From: SCGC-AAA076-P13 sp905478035
GTDB lineage: Bacteria; Pseudomonadota; Gammaproteobacteria; Magnimaribacterales; D2472
NCBI GenBank assembly: GCA_943846785.1
Contig: OX044367.1
Location: forward strand, 558,001-622,000
Direction of reading: 5' to 3'
Length of the DNA stretch: 64,000 bases
Position 1 is the first letter of the stretch, and each line of letters opens with the position of its first letter. Below the pieces are notes generated by a model. The model was not told the DNA's origin, ran no database searches, and worked only from the letters and a program-made list of their open reading frames with translations. Positions 27,555 to 35,180 of this stretch are shown in pieces. Position numbers and translations under genes: made by a program.

Positions 27555-28394
27555 ATGGATGGATTTCTTTTAGCTTATAAAGAAAAAGGTATTACTTCTA
27601 ATAAAGTTGTTCAACAAGCCAAAAAACTTCTTTCATTAAAGAAAGTTGGCCACCTAGGGACTCTTGATCCAATGGCAGAGGGATTATTAGTTCTTGCTAT
27701 AAACAGGGCAACAAGATTTTCATCATTTTTCCTAGAATCCGATAAAAGCTATGAAGCTGAGATTTGCTTTGGAATAAAAACAGATACAGATGATGCCATG
27801 GGAAGAGTTGTAGAAGAATCCTCTTTAATACCAAAAGAGTCAGATATAAAAAAGGAGTTAAATAAGTTTCTAGGAGAATCTCTTCAAAATCCTCCATTTT
27901 TCTCTGCCTTAAAACATAAAGGAAAGCCCTTATATAAATATGCTAGAGATGGCGAATTTATATCCAAACCTTCAAGAAGGGTTAATATTTATTCTATAAA
28001 TAATTTTAATTACTTTAATAACAGATGTTCATTCTTAATACATTGCTCAAAAGGCACTTATATTAGATCTATAGCAAGAGATTTGGGTGATAATTTAGGC
28101 AGTGGAGGGCACTTATCTGCATTAAAGAGGGTTACACAGGGCGAATTTAATATAGAACAATCAAAACTTCCTAGTGAGTTAGAGATGAAAAAGATAATTT
28201 CAATTGAAAGCGCATTTCAATTTTTTAAAGAGATTAAATTAAATGAAGAAGAAACTAAAGTATTCTCAAATGGTGGGAAGCTTGCAGTTGAAAATCAACA
28301 AAGTAATTTTTTTAGAATTTATGATTTTAGCAATAAATTTCTAGGTCTTGGCGTTATTGCAGATAGTCAGTTAGCACTCAAACGACTTGTTTAA
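27555..28394 (+). CDS. truB: tRNA pseudouridine-55 synthase
   Basis: Makes pseudouridine at position 55 in the T-loop of tRNAs. It has 279 residues from the ATG at 27555; the TTG at 27549 overlapping rbfA is less likely. The catalytic Asp is in GHLGTLDPMAEG (D38). Family blocks KSYEAEICFGIKTDTDD, NPPFFSALKHKGKPLYKYAR and SKGTYIRSIARDLG are all present. The C-terminal PUA-like part is short. It is followed by the rpsO leader. Confidence 0.95.
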   Translation: MDGFLLAYKEKGITSNKVVQQAKKLLSLKKVGHLGTLDPMAEGLLVLAINRATRFSSFFLESDKSYEAEICFGIKTDTDDAMGRVVEESSLIPKESDIKKELNKFLGESLQNPPFFSALKHKGKPLYKYARDGEFISKPSRRVNIYSINNFNYFNNRCSFLIHCSKGTYIRSIARDLGDNLGSGGHLSALKRVTQGEFNIEQSKLPSELEMKKIISIESAFQFFKEIKLNEEETKVFSNGGKLAVENQQSNFFRIYDFSNKFLGLGVIADSQLALKRLV

Positions 28395-28431
28395 AAGCTT
28401 AATAAGATATAAGATTCGCACGCTTACTTTA

Positions 28432-28472
28432 GTTATACGAGGTTTGCATCAATTAATATATGTATAACGAGG
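28432..28472 (+). promoter_or_regulatory. Possible S15 autoregulatory leader of rpsO
   Basis: GTTATAC (28432-28438) and its exact reverse complement GTATAAC (28462-28468) can form a 7-bp stem around a 23-base loop. Each arm is followed by GAGG; the second GAGG is the rpsO ribosome-binding site (ATG at 28482). S15 represses its own mRNA through leader structures in E. coli and other bacteria, though the structures differ between groups. Function here is inferred. Confidence 0.4.
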
Positions 28473-28481
28473 ATTATAAAT

Positions 28482-28751
28482 ATGGCACTTCTATCACAAG
28501 AAAAAGAAAAAATTGTTGGAAAATTTCAAAGAGCGGATAACGACACTGGTTCTCCAGAGGTTCAAATAGCCTTGCTAACTGAAAATATCAATAAATTACA
28601 AAGTCATTTTAAAGAACACAAAAAAGACCATCACTCTAGAACAGGTTTAATAAGGATGGTTAATCTAAGAAGAAAACTTCTAGCATATTTAAAAAGAAAG
28701 AACTCAGAAAGCTATGCGGAAGTTATTAAAGAATTAAAGCTTAGAGGTTAA
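28482..28751 (+). CDS. rpsO: 30S ribosomal protein S15
   Basis: Primary 16S rRNA-binding protein of the central domain. It has 89 residues, exactly the usual length. TGSPEVQIALLTENINKLQ and DHHSRTGLIRMVNLRRKLL are strongly conserved S15 blocks. It has a GAGG ribosome-binding site that may be masked by the upstream hairpin. It precedes pnp by 23 bases, as in E. coli. Confidence 0.97.
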   Translation: MALLSQEKEKIVGKFQRADNDTGSPEVQIALLTENINKLQSHFKEHKKDHHSRTGLIRMVNLRRKLLAYLKRKNSESYAEVIKELKLRG

Positions 28752-28774
28752 TAACAAATATAAAGAGGAAAATC

Positions 28775-30910
28775 GTGGAAAATAATAAATTAGAATCTAC
28801 ATCAGTAGAATTTCAGTATGGAAATCAATTAGTAAAATTAGAAACAAATAAAGTTGCAAGACAAACAACTGCTGCAGTTGTTGTAACAATTGGAGATCTT
28901 GTAGTTTTAACTACAGTAGTTGCAAGAAAAGAGGCAGATCCAAAGAAGGATTTTTTCCCACTAGCTGTTTTCTACCAAGAAAAATTTTACGCAACAGGAA
29001 CAATTCCTGGAGGCTTCTTTAAAAGAGAAGCTAGGCCAACAGAAAGAGAGACATTGACATCAAGATTAATTGATAGACCTATTAGACCTCTTTTTCCAGA
29101 AGGATTTAAAAATGAAGTACAAATATTTTGTACTGTAATGTCATCAGGTAAAGATCAGAATCCTGATATAGCGGCAATGATTGGAGCATCTGCAGCCTTA
29201 TGTGTTGCTGGAGTTCCATTTGATGGGCCAATGGGTGCGGCAAGGGTTGGATTTATTGATGGAAATTACGTTTTAAATCCATCTTATGAAGAATTGGAAA
29301 ATTCATATCTGGATATGGTAGTTGCTGGAACCGAAAAAGCTGTTCTTATGGTTGAGTCTGAAGCTAAAGAGCTAAATGAAGATTTAATGCTTGGAGCTGT
29401 TCTATTTGGTCATCAAGAAATGCAAACTGTGATCAAAGCGTGTACAGAGCTTAAAGAAAAAGCTGGTAAAGAAGACTGGGTAGTAAGTTCAGATGACGAA
29501 TCACCAGTTTATTTAGCTGAGTTAACTGAAAAGTTCTCTAGTAAAATAGCTGATGCATTCACTATCAAAGATAAGTCAGAAAGAACTGCAGCAATTAGTG
29601 TTATAAAAGATACTATTGTTGAATCCTATCCTGATGCAGATGAAATCCAACTTGGTAAAGTCTTAGGAGCTTTTAAAAATCTTGAGAAAGACATTGTAAG
29701 AAAAAATATTCTAAGTAATCAACCTAGAATAGACGGAAGAGATACAGATACAGTAAGACCAATATTTATTGAAACTGATGTATTACCAAGTGCTCATGGA
29801 TCATCATTATTTACTAGAGGAGAAACACAAGCAATTGTTGTTGCTACTCTAGGGTCATCAAGAGATGCGCAAAGAATTGAATCAATAGAAGGACAAAGCA
29901 CTGATAATTTCATGCTTCATTATAATTTCCCTGCATACAGTGTAGGTGAGATTGGAATGCCTTTAGGACCTAAAAGAAGAGAGATAGGTCATGGTAACTT
30001 AGCGAAGAGAGCGATAAAAGCAGTATTACCTGATGTTGAAGACTTTGGTTATACAATGAGAGTTGTTTCTGAGATTACAGAATCTAATGGATCAAGTTCT
30101 ATGGCTTCAGTTTGTGGCACATCTTTATCATTGATGGATGCAGGTGTTCCGTTATCTAGTCCAGTTGCAGGTATTGCAATGGGTTTAATCAAGGAAGGTG
30201 ATGATTTTGCTGTTCTTACAGATATCCTTGGTGACGAAGATCACCTCGGTGATATGGATTTTAAAGTTGCTGGAACTGCTGATGGTATAACTGCCCTTCA
30301 AATGGATATTAAAATTCAAGGAATCACCGCTGACATTATGGAATCTGCTTTAACAAAAGCAAAAACTGCAATAAATCATATTTTAGGGATAATGAATGAA
30401 GCTATATCAGCTCCAAAAGAGTTATCTGAGAATGCACCTGCGATGAAAACATTTATGGTGAACAAAGATAAAATTAAAGAAATTATTGGTAAAGGCGGGG
30501 CTGTCATTAAAGGTATGCAAGAAAAAACTGGTGCTACTGTTGATGTTAGTGATGATGGAACTGTATCTGTTTTTGGACAGAATCAAACTTCAATGCAAGA
30601 ATGTCTAGAAATTATCGAAGGCATCTTAGAAGAGCCAGAATTAGACAAAGTATATAAAGGTACTGTTGTTAAGATTGTTGATTTTGGTGCATTTGTAAAT
30701 ATTCTACCAGGTAAAGATGGTTTACTGCATATATCTGAGATTGCTCATGAGAGAACAGAAGATGTCAGTAAAGTTTTGTCTGAAGGCCAAGAACTTGATG
30801 TAAAACTTATTGGTTTTGATAGAGGCAAAATGAAATTATCTGTTAAAGCTTTAATAACAAAAGAAGATCCTAAAGAAGAATCTTCAGAGGAAGAAAAAGA
30901 AGCTGAATAG
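28775..30910 (+). CDS. pnp: Polyribonucleotide nucleotidyltransferase (PNPase)
   Basis: Phosphorolytic 3'-to-5' exoribonuclease of the RNA degradosome. It has 711 residues from a GTG start with AGAGGAA upstream. Two RNase PH domains (about 10-230 and 310-545) are joined by an alpha-helical linker. A KH domain (IIGKGGAVIKGMQEKTGA, near 570) and an S1 domain (VVKIVDFGAFVNILPGKDGLLHIS, in the 630-690 region) follow. The tail is acidic. It closes the rimP-to-pnp operon and is followed by a clear terminator. Confidence 0.97.
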   Translation: MENNKLESTSVEFQYGNQLVKLETNKVARQTTAAVVVTIGDLVVLTTVVARKEADPKKDFFPLAVFYQEKFYATGTIPGGFFKREARPTERETLTSRLIDRPIRPLFPEGFKNEVQIFCTVMSSGKDQNPDIAAMIGASAALCVAGVPFDGPMGAARVGFIDGNYVLNPSYEELENSYLDMVVAGTEKAVLMVESEAKELNEDLMLGAVLFGHQEMQTVIKACTELKEKAGKEDWVVSSDDESPVYLAELTEKFSSKIADAFTIKDKSERTAAISVIKDTIVESYPDADEIQLGKVLGAFKNLEKDIVRKNILSNQPRIDGRDTDTVRPIFIETDVLPSAHGSSLFTRGETQAIVVATLGSSRDAQRIESIEGQSTDNFMLHYNFPAYSVGEIGMPLGPKRREIGHGNLAKRAIKAVLPDVEDFGYTMRVVSEITESNGSSSMASVCGTSLSLMDAGVPLSSPVAGIAMGLIKEGDDFAVLTDILGDEDHLGDMDFKVAGTADGITALQMDIKIQGITADIMESALTKAKTAINHILGIMNEAISAPKELSENAPAMKTFMVNKDKIKEIIGKGGAVIKGMQEKTGATVDVSDDGTVSVFGQNQTSMQECLEIIEGILEEPELDKVYKGTVVKIVDFGAFVNILPGKDGLLHISEIAHERTEDVSKVLSEGQELDVKLIGFDRGKMKLSVKALITKEDPKEESSEEEKEAE

Positions 30911-30934
30911 CTGTTTTTAATTTGATTTATAAAA

Positions 30935-30967
30935 AACCTAAAAAGTCAAATTTTTAGGTTTTTTTTT
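30935..30967 (+). terminator. Rho-independent terminator of pnp
   Basis: AACCTAAAAA (30935-30944), loop GTCAAA, TTTTTAGGTT (30951-30960), then a T-run to 30967. It is a perfect 10-bp stem ending the long translation operon. The flanking A-run also pairs with the T-run, so it may work in both directions. Confidence 0.85.
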
Positions 30968-31050
30968 GTTCACAGGATTTGCTCCTTAATGCTTTTTATG
31001 GTTCTATAGAAACTGCAAAACATAAAAAAACCTAATAGGGGGGAAATATT

Positions 31051-31266
31051 ATGGATAATGCATGGAGAATGATAGGCGACCTAGTTAGTAATCTAACAAG
31101 CGTCATAGTTGGAATTTTAGGACTTGGTATTGTTGGAAGTTTAGCTTTCGGTGATATGCTTGGACTAGACGTAATTGGTAATATAACTTCACTTGTTGAA
31201 AGTTTAGCTACTAATGGCGTTGTTGGACTTCTTGTTCTAGCAGTTCTAATGAGCCTTGTTAAGTAA
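31051..31266 (+). CDS. Small two-helix membrane protein, unknown function
   Basis: I do not recognise this 71-residue protein. It has two hydrophobic segments (about 13-35 and 52-70), Gly-rich in the first, joined by a linker with the acidic residues Asp and Glu, and ends in a Lys. It is very probably expressed: AGGGGGGA (31037-31044) is an unusually strong ribosome-binding site 6 bases before the ATG, and a perfect 9-bp terminator follows the stop. It resembles the next gene: FG, DV..N, a loop with N/D-G, and L..S..K align in order. The reading frame lies after the pnp terminator, so it probably has its own promoter; TATAGA at 31005-31010 is a candidate -10. Holin-like, toxin-like or membrane-organising roles are possible but unsupported. 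Confidence 0.75.
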   Translation: MDNAWRMIGDLVSNLTSVIVGILGLGIVGSLAFGDMLGLDVIGNITSLVESLATNGVVGLLVLAVLMSLVK

Positions 31267-31280
31267 TTGCTTAACCTCTT

Positions 31281-31314
31281 GCTAAGAAGGGCTTAGGCTC
31301 TTCTTAGCTTTTTT
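31281..31314 (+). terminator. Rho-independent terminator after first small membrane gene
   Basis: GCTAAGAAG (31281-31289) and CTTCTTAGC (31300-31308) form a perfect 9-bp stem around a 10-base loop, followed by six T. It makes the first small gene a one-gene unit and separates it from the second, which begins 10 bases later. Confidence 0.9.
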
Positions 31315-31324
31315 ATAAAAACAT

Positions 31325-31558
31325 ATGAACTTTAAAGTCACACTAGCTAGCCTAACAACCTTTTTAAACAAAGTAACAAAATTATTAATTCCATTAGTAA
31401 TTGTATCTTTGCTTTTGGGTATAATTTTTGGGCCAGACACTCCATTTGTTGGAGATGTCTATAATAATGTTTCAAATATACTAAATATGCTCGGAGAAGA
31501 CGGTCTCTTGGTGTTAGTATCTGTAATTATTATTCTAAGCTATCTCAAGAAAGACTAA
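31325..31558 (+). CDS. Small two-helix membrane protein, paralogue of the preceding gene
   Basis: Unrecognised 77-residue protein with hydrophobic segments at about 18-38 and 57-74, a linker with FGPDTPFVGDVYNN, and a charged KKD end. It shares with its upstream neighbour the pattern FG...DV..N(V/I)(S/T).(I/L)...L...G(L/V)(L/V).L...(I/L)..S..K, suggesting an old tandem duplication. There is no visible ribosome-binding site, and the start lies 10 bases beyond the neighbour's terminator, so it would rely on read-through. The stop codon lies inside a small hairpin (31555-31571). Confidence 0.65.
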   Translation: MNFKVTLASLTTFLNKVTKLLIPLVIVSLLLGIIFGPDTPFVGDVYNNVSNILNMLGEDGLLVLVSVIIILSYLKKD

Positions 31559-31576
31559 GCATACAGCTTAGCAAAC

Positions 31577-31596
31577 TAAGAAAGATACCTTTCTTA
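31577..31596. terminator. Hairpin between convergent transcripts
   Basis: TAAGAAAG (31577-31584), ATAC, CTTTCTTA (31589-31596): a perfect 8-bp stem without a T-run, next to CTAAGC/GCTTAG (31555-31571). It lies between the plus-strand small gene and the minus-strand tRNA-Met, so it could stop or stabilise either transcript. Confidence 0.4.
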
Positions 31597-31628
31597 CCTT
31601 AAACTTGATGAATTAAATTTTCTTATAG

Positions 31629-31705
31629 TGGTGGCTATGGGTGGAATTGAACCACCGACCCCAGCGTTATGAGTGCTGTGCTCTAACCATCTGAGCTACA
31701 TAGCC
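31629..31705 (-). tRNA. Elongator tRNA-Met (CAU)
   Basis: A 77-base tRNA with encoded CCA. Acceptor GGCTATG/CATAGCC, D-stem GCTC/GAGC, anticodon loop CTCATAA, T-stem GGTGG/CCACC. It is closest by eye to E. coli elongator tRNA-Met rather than tRNA-Ile2 or the initiator. The base pair next to the anticodon loop (31-39) is an A-C mismatch. It follows ychF on the same strand, probably as the last gene of the ispE-to-ychF unit. Confidence 0.92.
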
Positions 31706-31762
31706 AATCGTAGAATGATAAGTCCTAGAATCTAAGAGTCAATATATATTTTAAATTTACTT

Positions 31763-32851
31763 TTAGACATTAAATTTAAAGTGAATAACGTCACCATCTT
31801 TAACAATATATTCTTTGCCTTCTAATCTTAATTTTCCATTTTCTTTAGCGCCTAATTCACCGTTACAAGAAATATAGTCACTAAATCCTATTACTTCAGC
31901 TTTGATAAAACCTCTTTCAAAATCTGTATGAATAACTCCAGCAGCATTAGGTGCAGTAGAGTTATTTTTAATAGTCCATGCTCTTATCTCTTGAGGACCT
32001 GCAGTAAAGTATGTTTGAAGTCCAAGTATTCCATAACCTTTAAAAATTATTTTATTTAGAACTGGCTCATCCATATTCATTAGCTCTAAATACTCTTGCC
32101 TTTCTTCATCCTCTAACAATGCTATTTCTTGCTCAATTTTTATACATGTTGGAATAACAATACATCCAGCTTCATTTGCAAATTGAGTTAATTCTTTTAA
32201 CTTTTCATCAGAATTTTCATCATCAGATATATTCGCTATGTAAAACGTCGGTTTGGAGCTAAGAAGTTGAAAGCTTTTTATAATTCTTTGATCTTCGTCA
32301 CTAAATTTTTTAAGGTTTATTAGCTTCCCAGAGTCCAAATCTTCTTTAATTATTTTTAATAAATCAAACTCAATTTTATTATTTTTATCATTTGTTTTTA
32401 TTAACTTTTCACATTTTGATAAACGCTTAGTTACTGTATCAAGGTCTGCAAGAATTAGTTCTAAGTTTATGATCTCTGCATCTCTCACCGGGTCAATTGA
32501 GCCATCCACATGAGTTACATTGTCATCCTCAAAACATCGCACAACGTGCGCTAATGCATTCATTTCTCTTATATTAGATAAGAAGGCATTACCTAAACCT
32601 TCGCCCTGTGAGGCTCCCTTAACTAGACCAGCAATATCTACAAGATCAAGACTTGCTGGGATGATTTTTTTTGTCTCTACAATTTTATTAAGTTCTATAA
32701 GCCTAGGATCAGGAAGAGGCACCTTTCCAACATTTGGTTCTATAGTGCAAAAAGGAAAGTTTTCTGCAGGTATAGAAGATTTGGTTAAAGCATTAAAAAG
32801 AGTAGATTTTCCAACATTTGGAAGTCCTACTATGCCGCATTTAAAACCCAT
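31763..32851 (-). CDS. ychF: Ribosome-binding ATPase YchF
   Basis: Obg-related P-loop protein (OLA1 family) that prefers ATP and binds ribosomes; linked to translation control and stress. It has 362 residues. The G domain shows GLPNVGKSTLFNAL (about 8-21) and DIAGLVKGASQGEGLGN. A coiled-coil helical insert (about 130-200) and a C-terminal TGS domain (LQTYFTAGPQEIRAW; HTDFERGFIKAEV) follow. It lies 2 bases after pth, in the conserved pth-ychF pair. Confidence 0.96.
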   Translation of the reverse strand: MGFKCGIVGLPNVGKSTLFNALTKSSIPAENFPFCTIEPNVGKVPLPDPRLIELNKIVETKKIIPASLDLVDIAGLVKGASQGEGLGNAFLSNIREMNALAHVVRCFEDDNVTHVDGSIDPVRDAEIINLELILADLDTVTKRLSKCEKLIKTNDKNNKIEFDLLKIIKEDLDSGKLINLKKFSDEDQRIIKSFQLLSSKPTFYIANISDDENSDEKLKELTQFANEAGCIVIPTCIKIEQEIALLEDEERQEYLELMNMDEPVLNKIIFKGYGILGLQTYFTAGPQEIRAWTIKNNSTAPNAAGVIHTDFERGFIKAEVIGFSDYISCNGELGAKENGKLRLEGKEYIVKDGDVIHFKFNV

Positions 32852-32853
32852 AA

Positions 32854-33420
32854 TTATTTAGTATGAAGAATTTTTTGAGCTTCAGAAAATTCATGATTAA
32901 AGATTAAATCTAAAACAGTAGTGCATTTATCATATGCAGAATCTATATATTTCTTGTCTGTTGGATGAAATTTAGTTAACACCCAGTTAGAGACCATCTC
33001 TTTATTTCCTGGATGACCGACTCCAATCCTCATTCTAAGAAACTTTCTAGACCCTGTTTTTTCGAAAATATCCCTAAGTCCATTATGACCACCATGACCA
33101 CCATCCTCTTTAAGCCTAACTTCGCCTGGATTTAGATCAAGATCATCATGAAAAATAATAATTTTGTCTTCTTCTATATTTATATTTTTCATTAATTTCG
33201 CGAGAGTTCTACCACTATTATTCACAAAATTATTTGGTATTACCCATAGAATTTCATCAGAGTGAGAGTAGGCAATTTCAGCTTGAATTTTTTCTTTTAA
33301 TACAAAGTTTGCAGAATATTTTTTACTTGCATCTAAAAGCCATTCTTTACCAATATTATGTCTTGTTTTGTTATATTTTGACCCAGGATTGCCTAAACCA
33401 ATTAAACAAAGCTTAAGCAC
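32854..33420 (-). CDS. pth: Peptidyl-tRNA hydrolase
   Basis: Releases peptides from peptidyl-tRNAs that drop off ribosomes. It has 188 residues. LIGLGNPGSKYNKTRHNIG carries the conserved Asn and the catalytic His near residue 21. HDDLDLNPGEVRLKEDGGHGGHNGLRD, here in parts, and RMRIGVGHPG are also typical. It sits between rplY and ychF, 3 bases after rplY. Confidence 0.96.
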   Translation of the reverse strand: MLKLCLIGLGNPGSKYNKTRHNIGKEWLLDASKKYSANFVLKEKIQAEIAYSHSDEILWVIPNNFVNNSGRTLAKLMKNINIEEDKIIIFHDDLDLNPGEVRLKEDGGHGGHNGLRDIFEKTGSRKFLRMRIGVGHPGNKEMVSNWVLTKFHPTDKKYIDSAYDKCTTVLDLIFNHEFSEAQKILHTK

Positions 33421-33423
33421 TTT

Positions 33424-34122
33424 TTAGCTCTCTTCAGATCCTTCGCTATCAACTTCTGACTCTTCGCTTGAATCATCATCGCTTGACTCAGATTCACCTT
33501 CAGGTAATTCATCGCCATCAAGTATCTCTGGTTCTTCTTCAACTGCTTTCGGAGCATTAACAGAAATAACCATTTGATCTGTTTCTTCTGAAAGACCCGG
33601 TATTTCAGCACCATCAGGAAGAGACATCTCAGTAAGCCTAATCGACTGTCCAAGTTCAATATTTTCTACATCCACATCTATTGATTCAGGAATGTTTCCA
33701 GCTAAACACATTACTTCTACTTCTCTTATAGCCTTAGTTAGAACACCACCATCATTTTTAACGCCAGCACACTCATCTTCATTAATAAAATTAATAGGAA
33801 TGATAACTTTTAGCTGAGTTTTTCTAGATACTCTTAAAAAATCTGCATGAAGGAATTTACCTTTAGCTGGATCTTTTTGAAGCTCCTTTAAAACCACCTT
33901 TTCTTCAAGATCACCATTTTTAATGATTAGAACCTGAGTATAAAATAGTTCATTTTGTGAAGCTTTAGTTAATTCATTAAGTCTTAATTTGATATTAAGT
34001 GAATCTTTTTCATCTCCATAAATAATAGCAGGAACCATGCCGTCTACTTTTCTTATAACTCTCGCCTTGTTAGAGCCAGTTCTTTCTCTTGAATCGGCAT
34101 TTAAAATTATTTGTTCACTCAT
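33424..34122 (-). CDS. rplY: 50S ribosomal protein L25/general stress protein Ctc
   Basis: Binds 5S rRNA in the large subunit. It has 232 residues, the long CTC form: an N-terminal L25 domain (1-95), a beta-rich CTC domain (about 100-190), and a highly acidic, Ser/Glu/Asp-rich tail (194-232) that looks disordered. Typical openings are NADSRERTGSNKARVIR and VPAIIYG. The order prs-rplY-pth-ychF is as in Pseudomonas. The tail is longer and more acidic than I would expect, which could suit a salty environment. Confidence 0.94.
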   Translation of the reverse strand: MSEQIILNADSRERTGSNKARVIRKVDGMVPAIIYGDEKDSLNIKLRLNELTKASQNELFYTQVLIIKNGDLEEKVVLKELQKDPAKGKFLHADFLRVSRKTQLKVIIPINFINEDECAGVKNDGGVLTKAIREVEVMCLAGNIPESIDVDVENIELGQSIRLTEMSLPDGAEIPGLSEETDQMVISVNAPKAVEEEPEILDGDELPEGESESSDDDSSEESEVDSEGSEES

Positions 34123-34134
34123 AATATCCTCTTG

Positions 34135-35088
34135 TTAAATAAACATTTCACTGAGAGATTCTTCATTGCTTAATCTCTTAATACATTCTGCAATAGTTTC
34201 AGCTAACGAAATGACGCGTATTTTACTGCATTTTTCTCCTTCATGTGTCAAAGGAATAGAATTTGTTACAACTAACTCATCAATCTCAGAATCATTCAAT
34301 CTATCTATTGCAGGGCCAGATAGGACTGGGTGGGTGATATAAGCTTTAACAGCGGCGGCTCCATGGTCTTTTAGAGCTTTTGCAGCATTGCATAAGGTAC
34401 CTGCAGTATCAATTATGTCATCAGGAACAATACAAACCTTGCCTTCAATATCACCAATAATATTCATTACTTCAGACTGGTTAGCTGCAGCTCGTCTTTT
34501 ATCAATGATTGCAAGATCTGCATCATTAAGTTGTTTTGCTAAAGCTCTCGACCTAACAACACCACCAACATCAGGTGAAACAACAACAATATTATTATCT
34601 GGGTTCGAAGCTTTTATATCATCTACCATTAACTTGGTAGCGTATACGTTGTCAGCAGGCATATCAAAAAACCCTTGAATTGTTTCTGAATGAAGATCTA
34701 CAGTTAGAACTCTGTCTATACCAACTGTATAAAACATATCTGCAACTACTTTTGCGCTTATAGGAACCCTAGCAGATCTTACTCTTCTATCCTGTCTTGC
34801 ATATCCATAGTAAGGAACAATGGCTGTTATTCTTGAAGCTGATGATCTCTTGAGAGCATCCGCAAGAAGCATAAGTTCCATTAAATTTTTGTTTGAAGGT
34901 GAGCAAGTCGACTGAAGAATAAATGTATCATGACCTCTGACATTATCTTTAATTTGAACTTTAATTTCACCGTCAGAAAAATAACCAACATCTGCTTCGG
35001 ATACTTTTTTGCCAAGAATATTTGCAACTTCATTAGCAAGATCAGGATTGGCAGTTCCTGTAAAGATATCTAACACTTGTTTACTCAT
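34135..35088 (-). CDS. prs: Ribose-phosphate pyrophosphokinase
   Basis: Makes PRPP from ribose-5-phosphate and ATP for nucleotides, His, Trp and NAD. It has 317 residues. Visible are SDGEIKVQIKDNVRG, VPYYGYARQDRR (ATP-binding), VVSPDVGGVVRSRALAKQL and the PRPP loop PDDIIDTAGTL. A weak AGGTAA ribosome-binding site lies upstream. It follows tRNA-Gln on the same strand, the arrangement known from Pseudomonas (ispE, tRNA-Gln, prs). Confidence 0.97.
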   Translation of the reverse strand: MSKQVLDIFTGTANPDLANEVANILGKKVSEADVGYFSDGEIKVQIKDNVRGHDTFILQSTCSPSNKNLMELMLLADALKRSSASRITAIVPYYGYARQDRRVRSARVPISAKVVADMFYTVGIDRVLTVDLHSETIQGFFDMPADNVYATKLMVDDIKASNPDNNIVVVSPDVGGVVRSRALAKQLNDADLAIIDKRRAAANQSEVMNIIGDIEGKVCIVPDDIIDTAGTLCNAAKALKDHGAAAVKAYITHPVLSGPAIDRLNDSEIDELVVTNSIPLTHEGEKCSKIRVISLAETIAECIKRLSNEESLSEMFI

Positions 35089-35105
35089 TTCAATTACCTA
35101 ATAAA

Positions 35106-35180
35106 TGGCTGGGGTGGGAGGATTCGAACCTCCGCATGACGGGATCAAAACCCGTTGCCTTACCGCTTGGCTACACCCCA
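35106..35180 (-). tRNA. tRNA-Gln (anticodon UUG)
   Basis: A 75-base tRNA with encoded CCA. The acceptor begins TGGGGTG; the anticodon stem ACGGG/CCCGT encloses TTTTGAT with anticodon TTG; the T-arm is GGAGG-TTCGAAT-CCTCC. Its first 10 bases overlap the end of ispE, whose TAG stop is inside the tRNA. It is processed from the ispE-prs transcript or has its own promoter inside ispE. Confidence 0.95.

Noticed and set aside
30911..31050. Search for a small RNA or riboswitch between pnp and the small membrane gene
   Set aside because: Beyond the terminator and a possible -10 box, no convincing structure could be seen by eye.
33402..33659. Alternative-frame 85-residue ORF in rplY
   Set aside because: It is an out-of-frame reading of the acidic rplY tail; no independent evidence.
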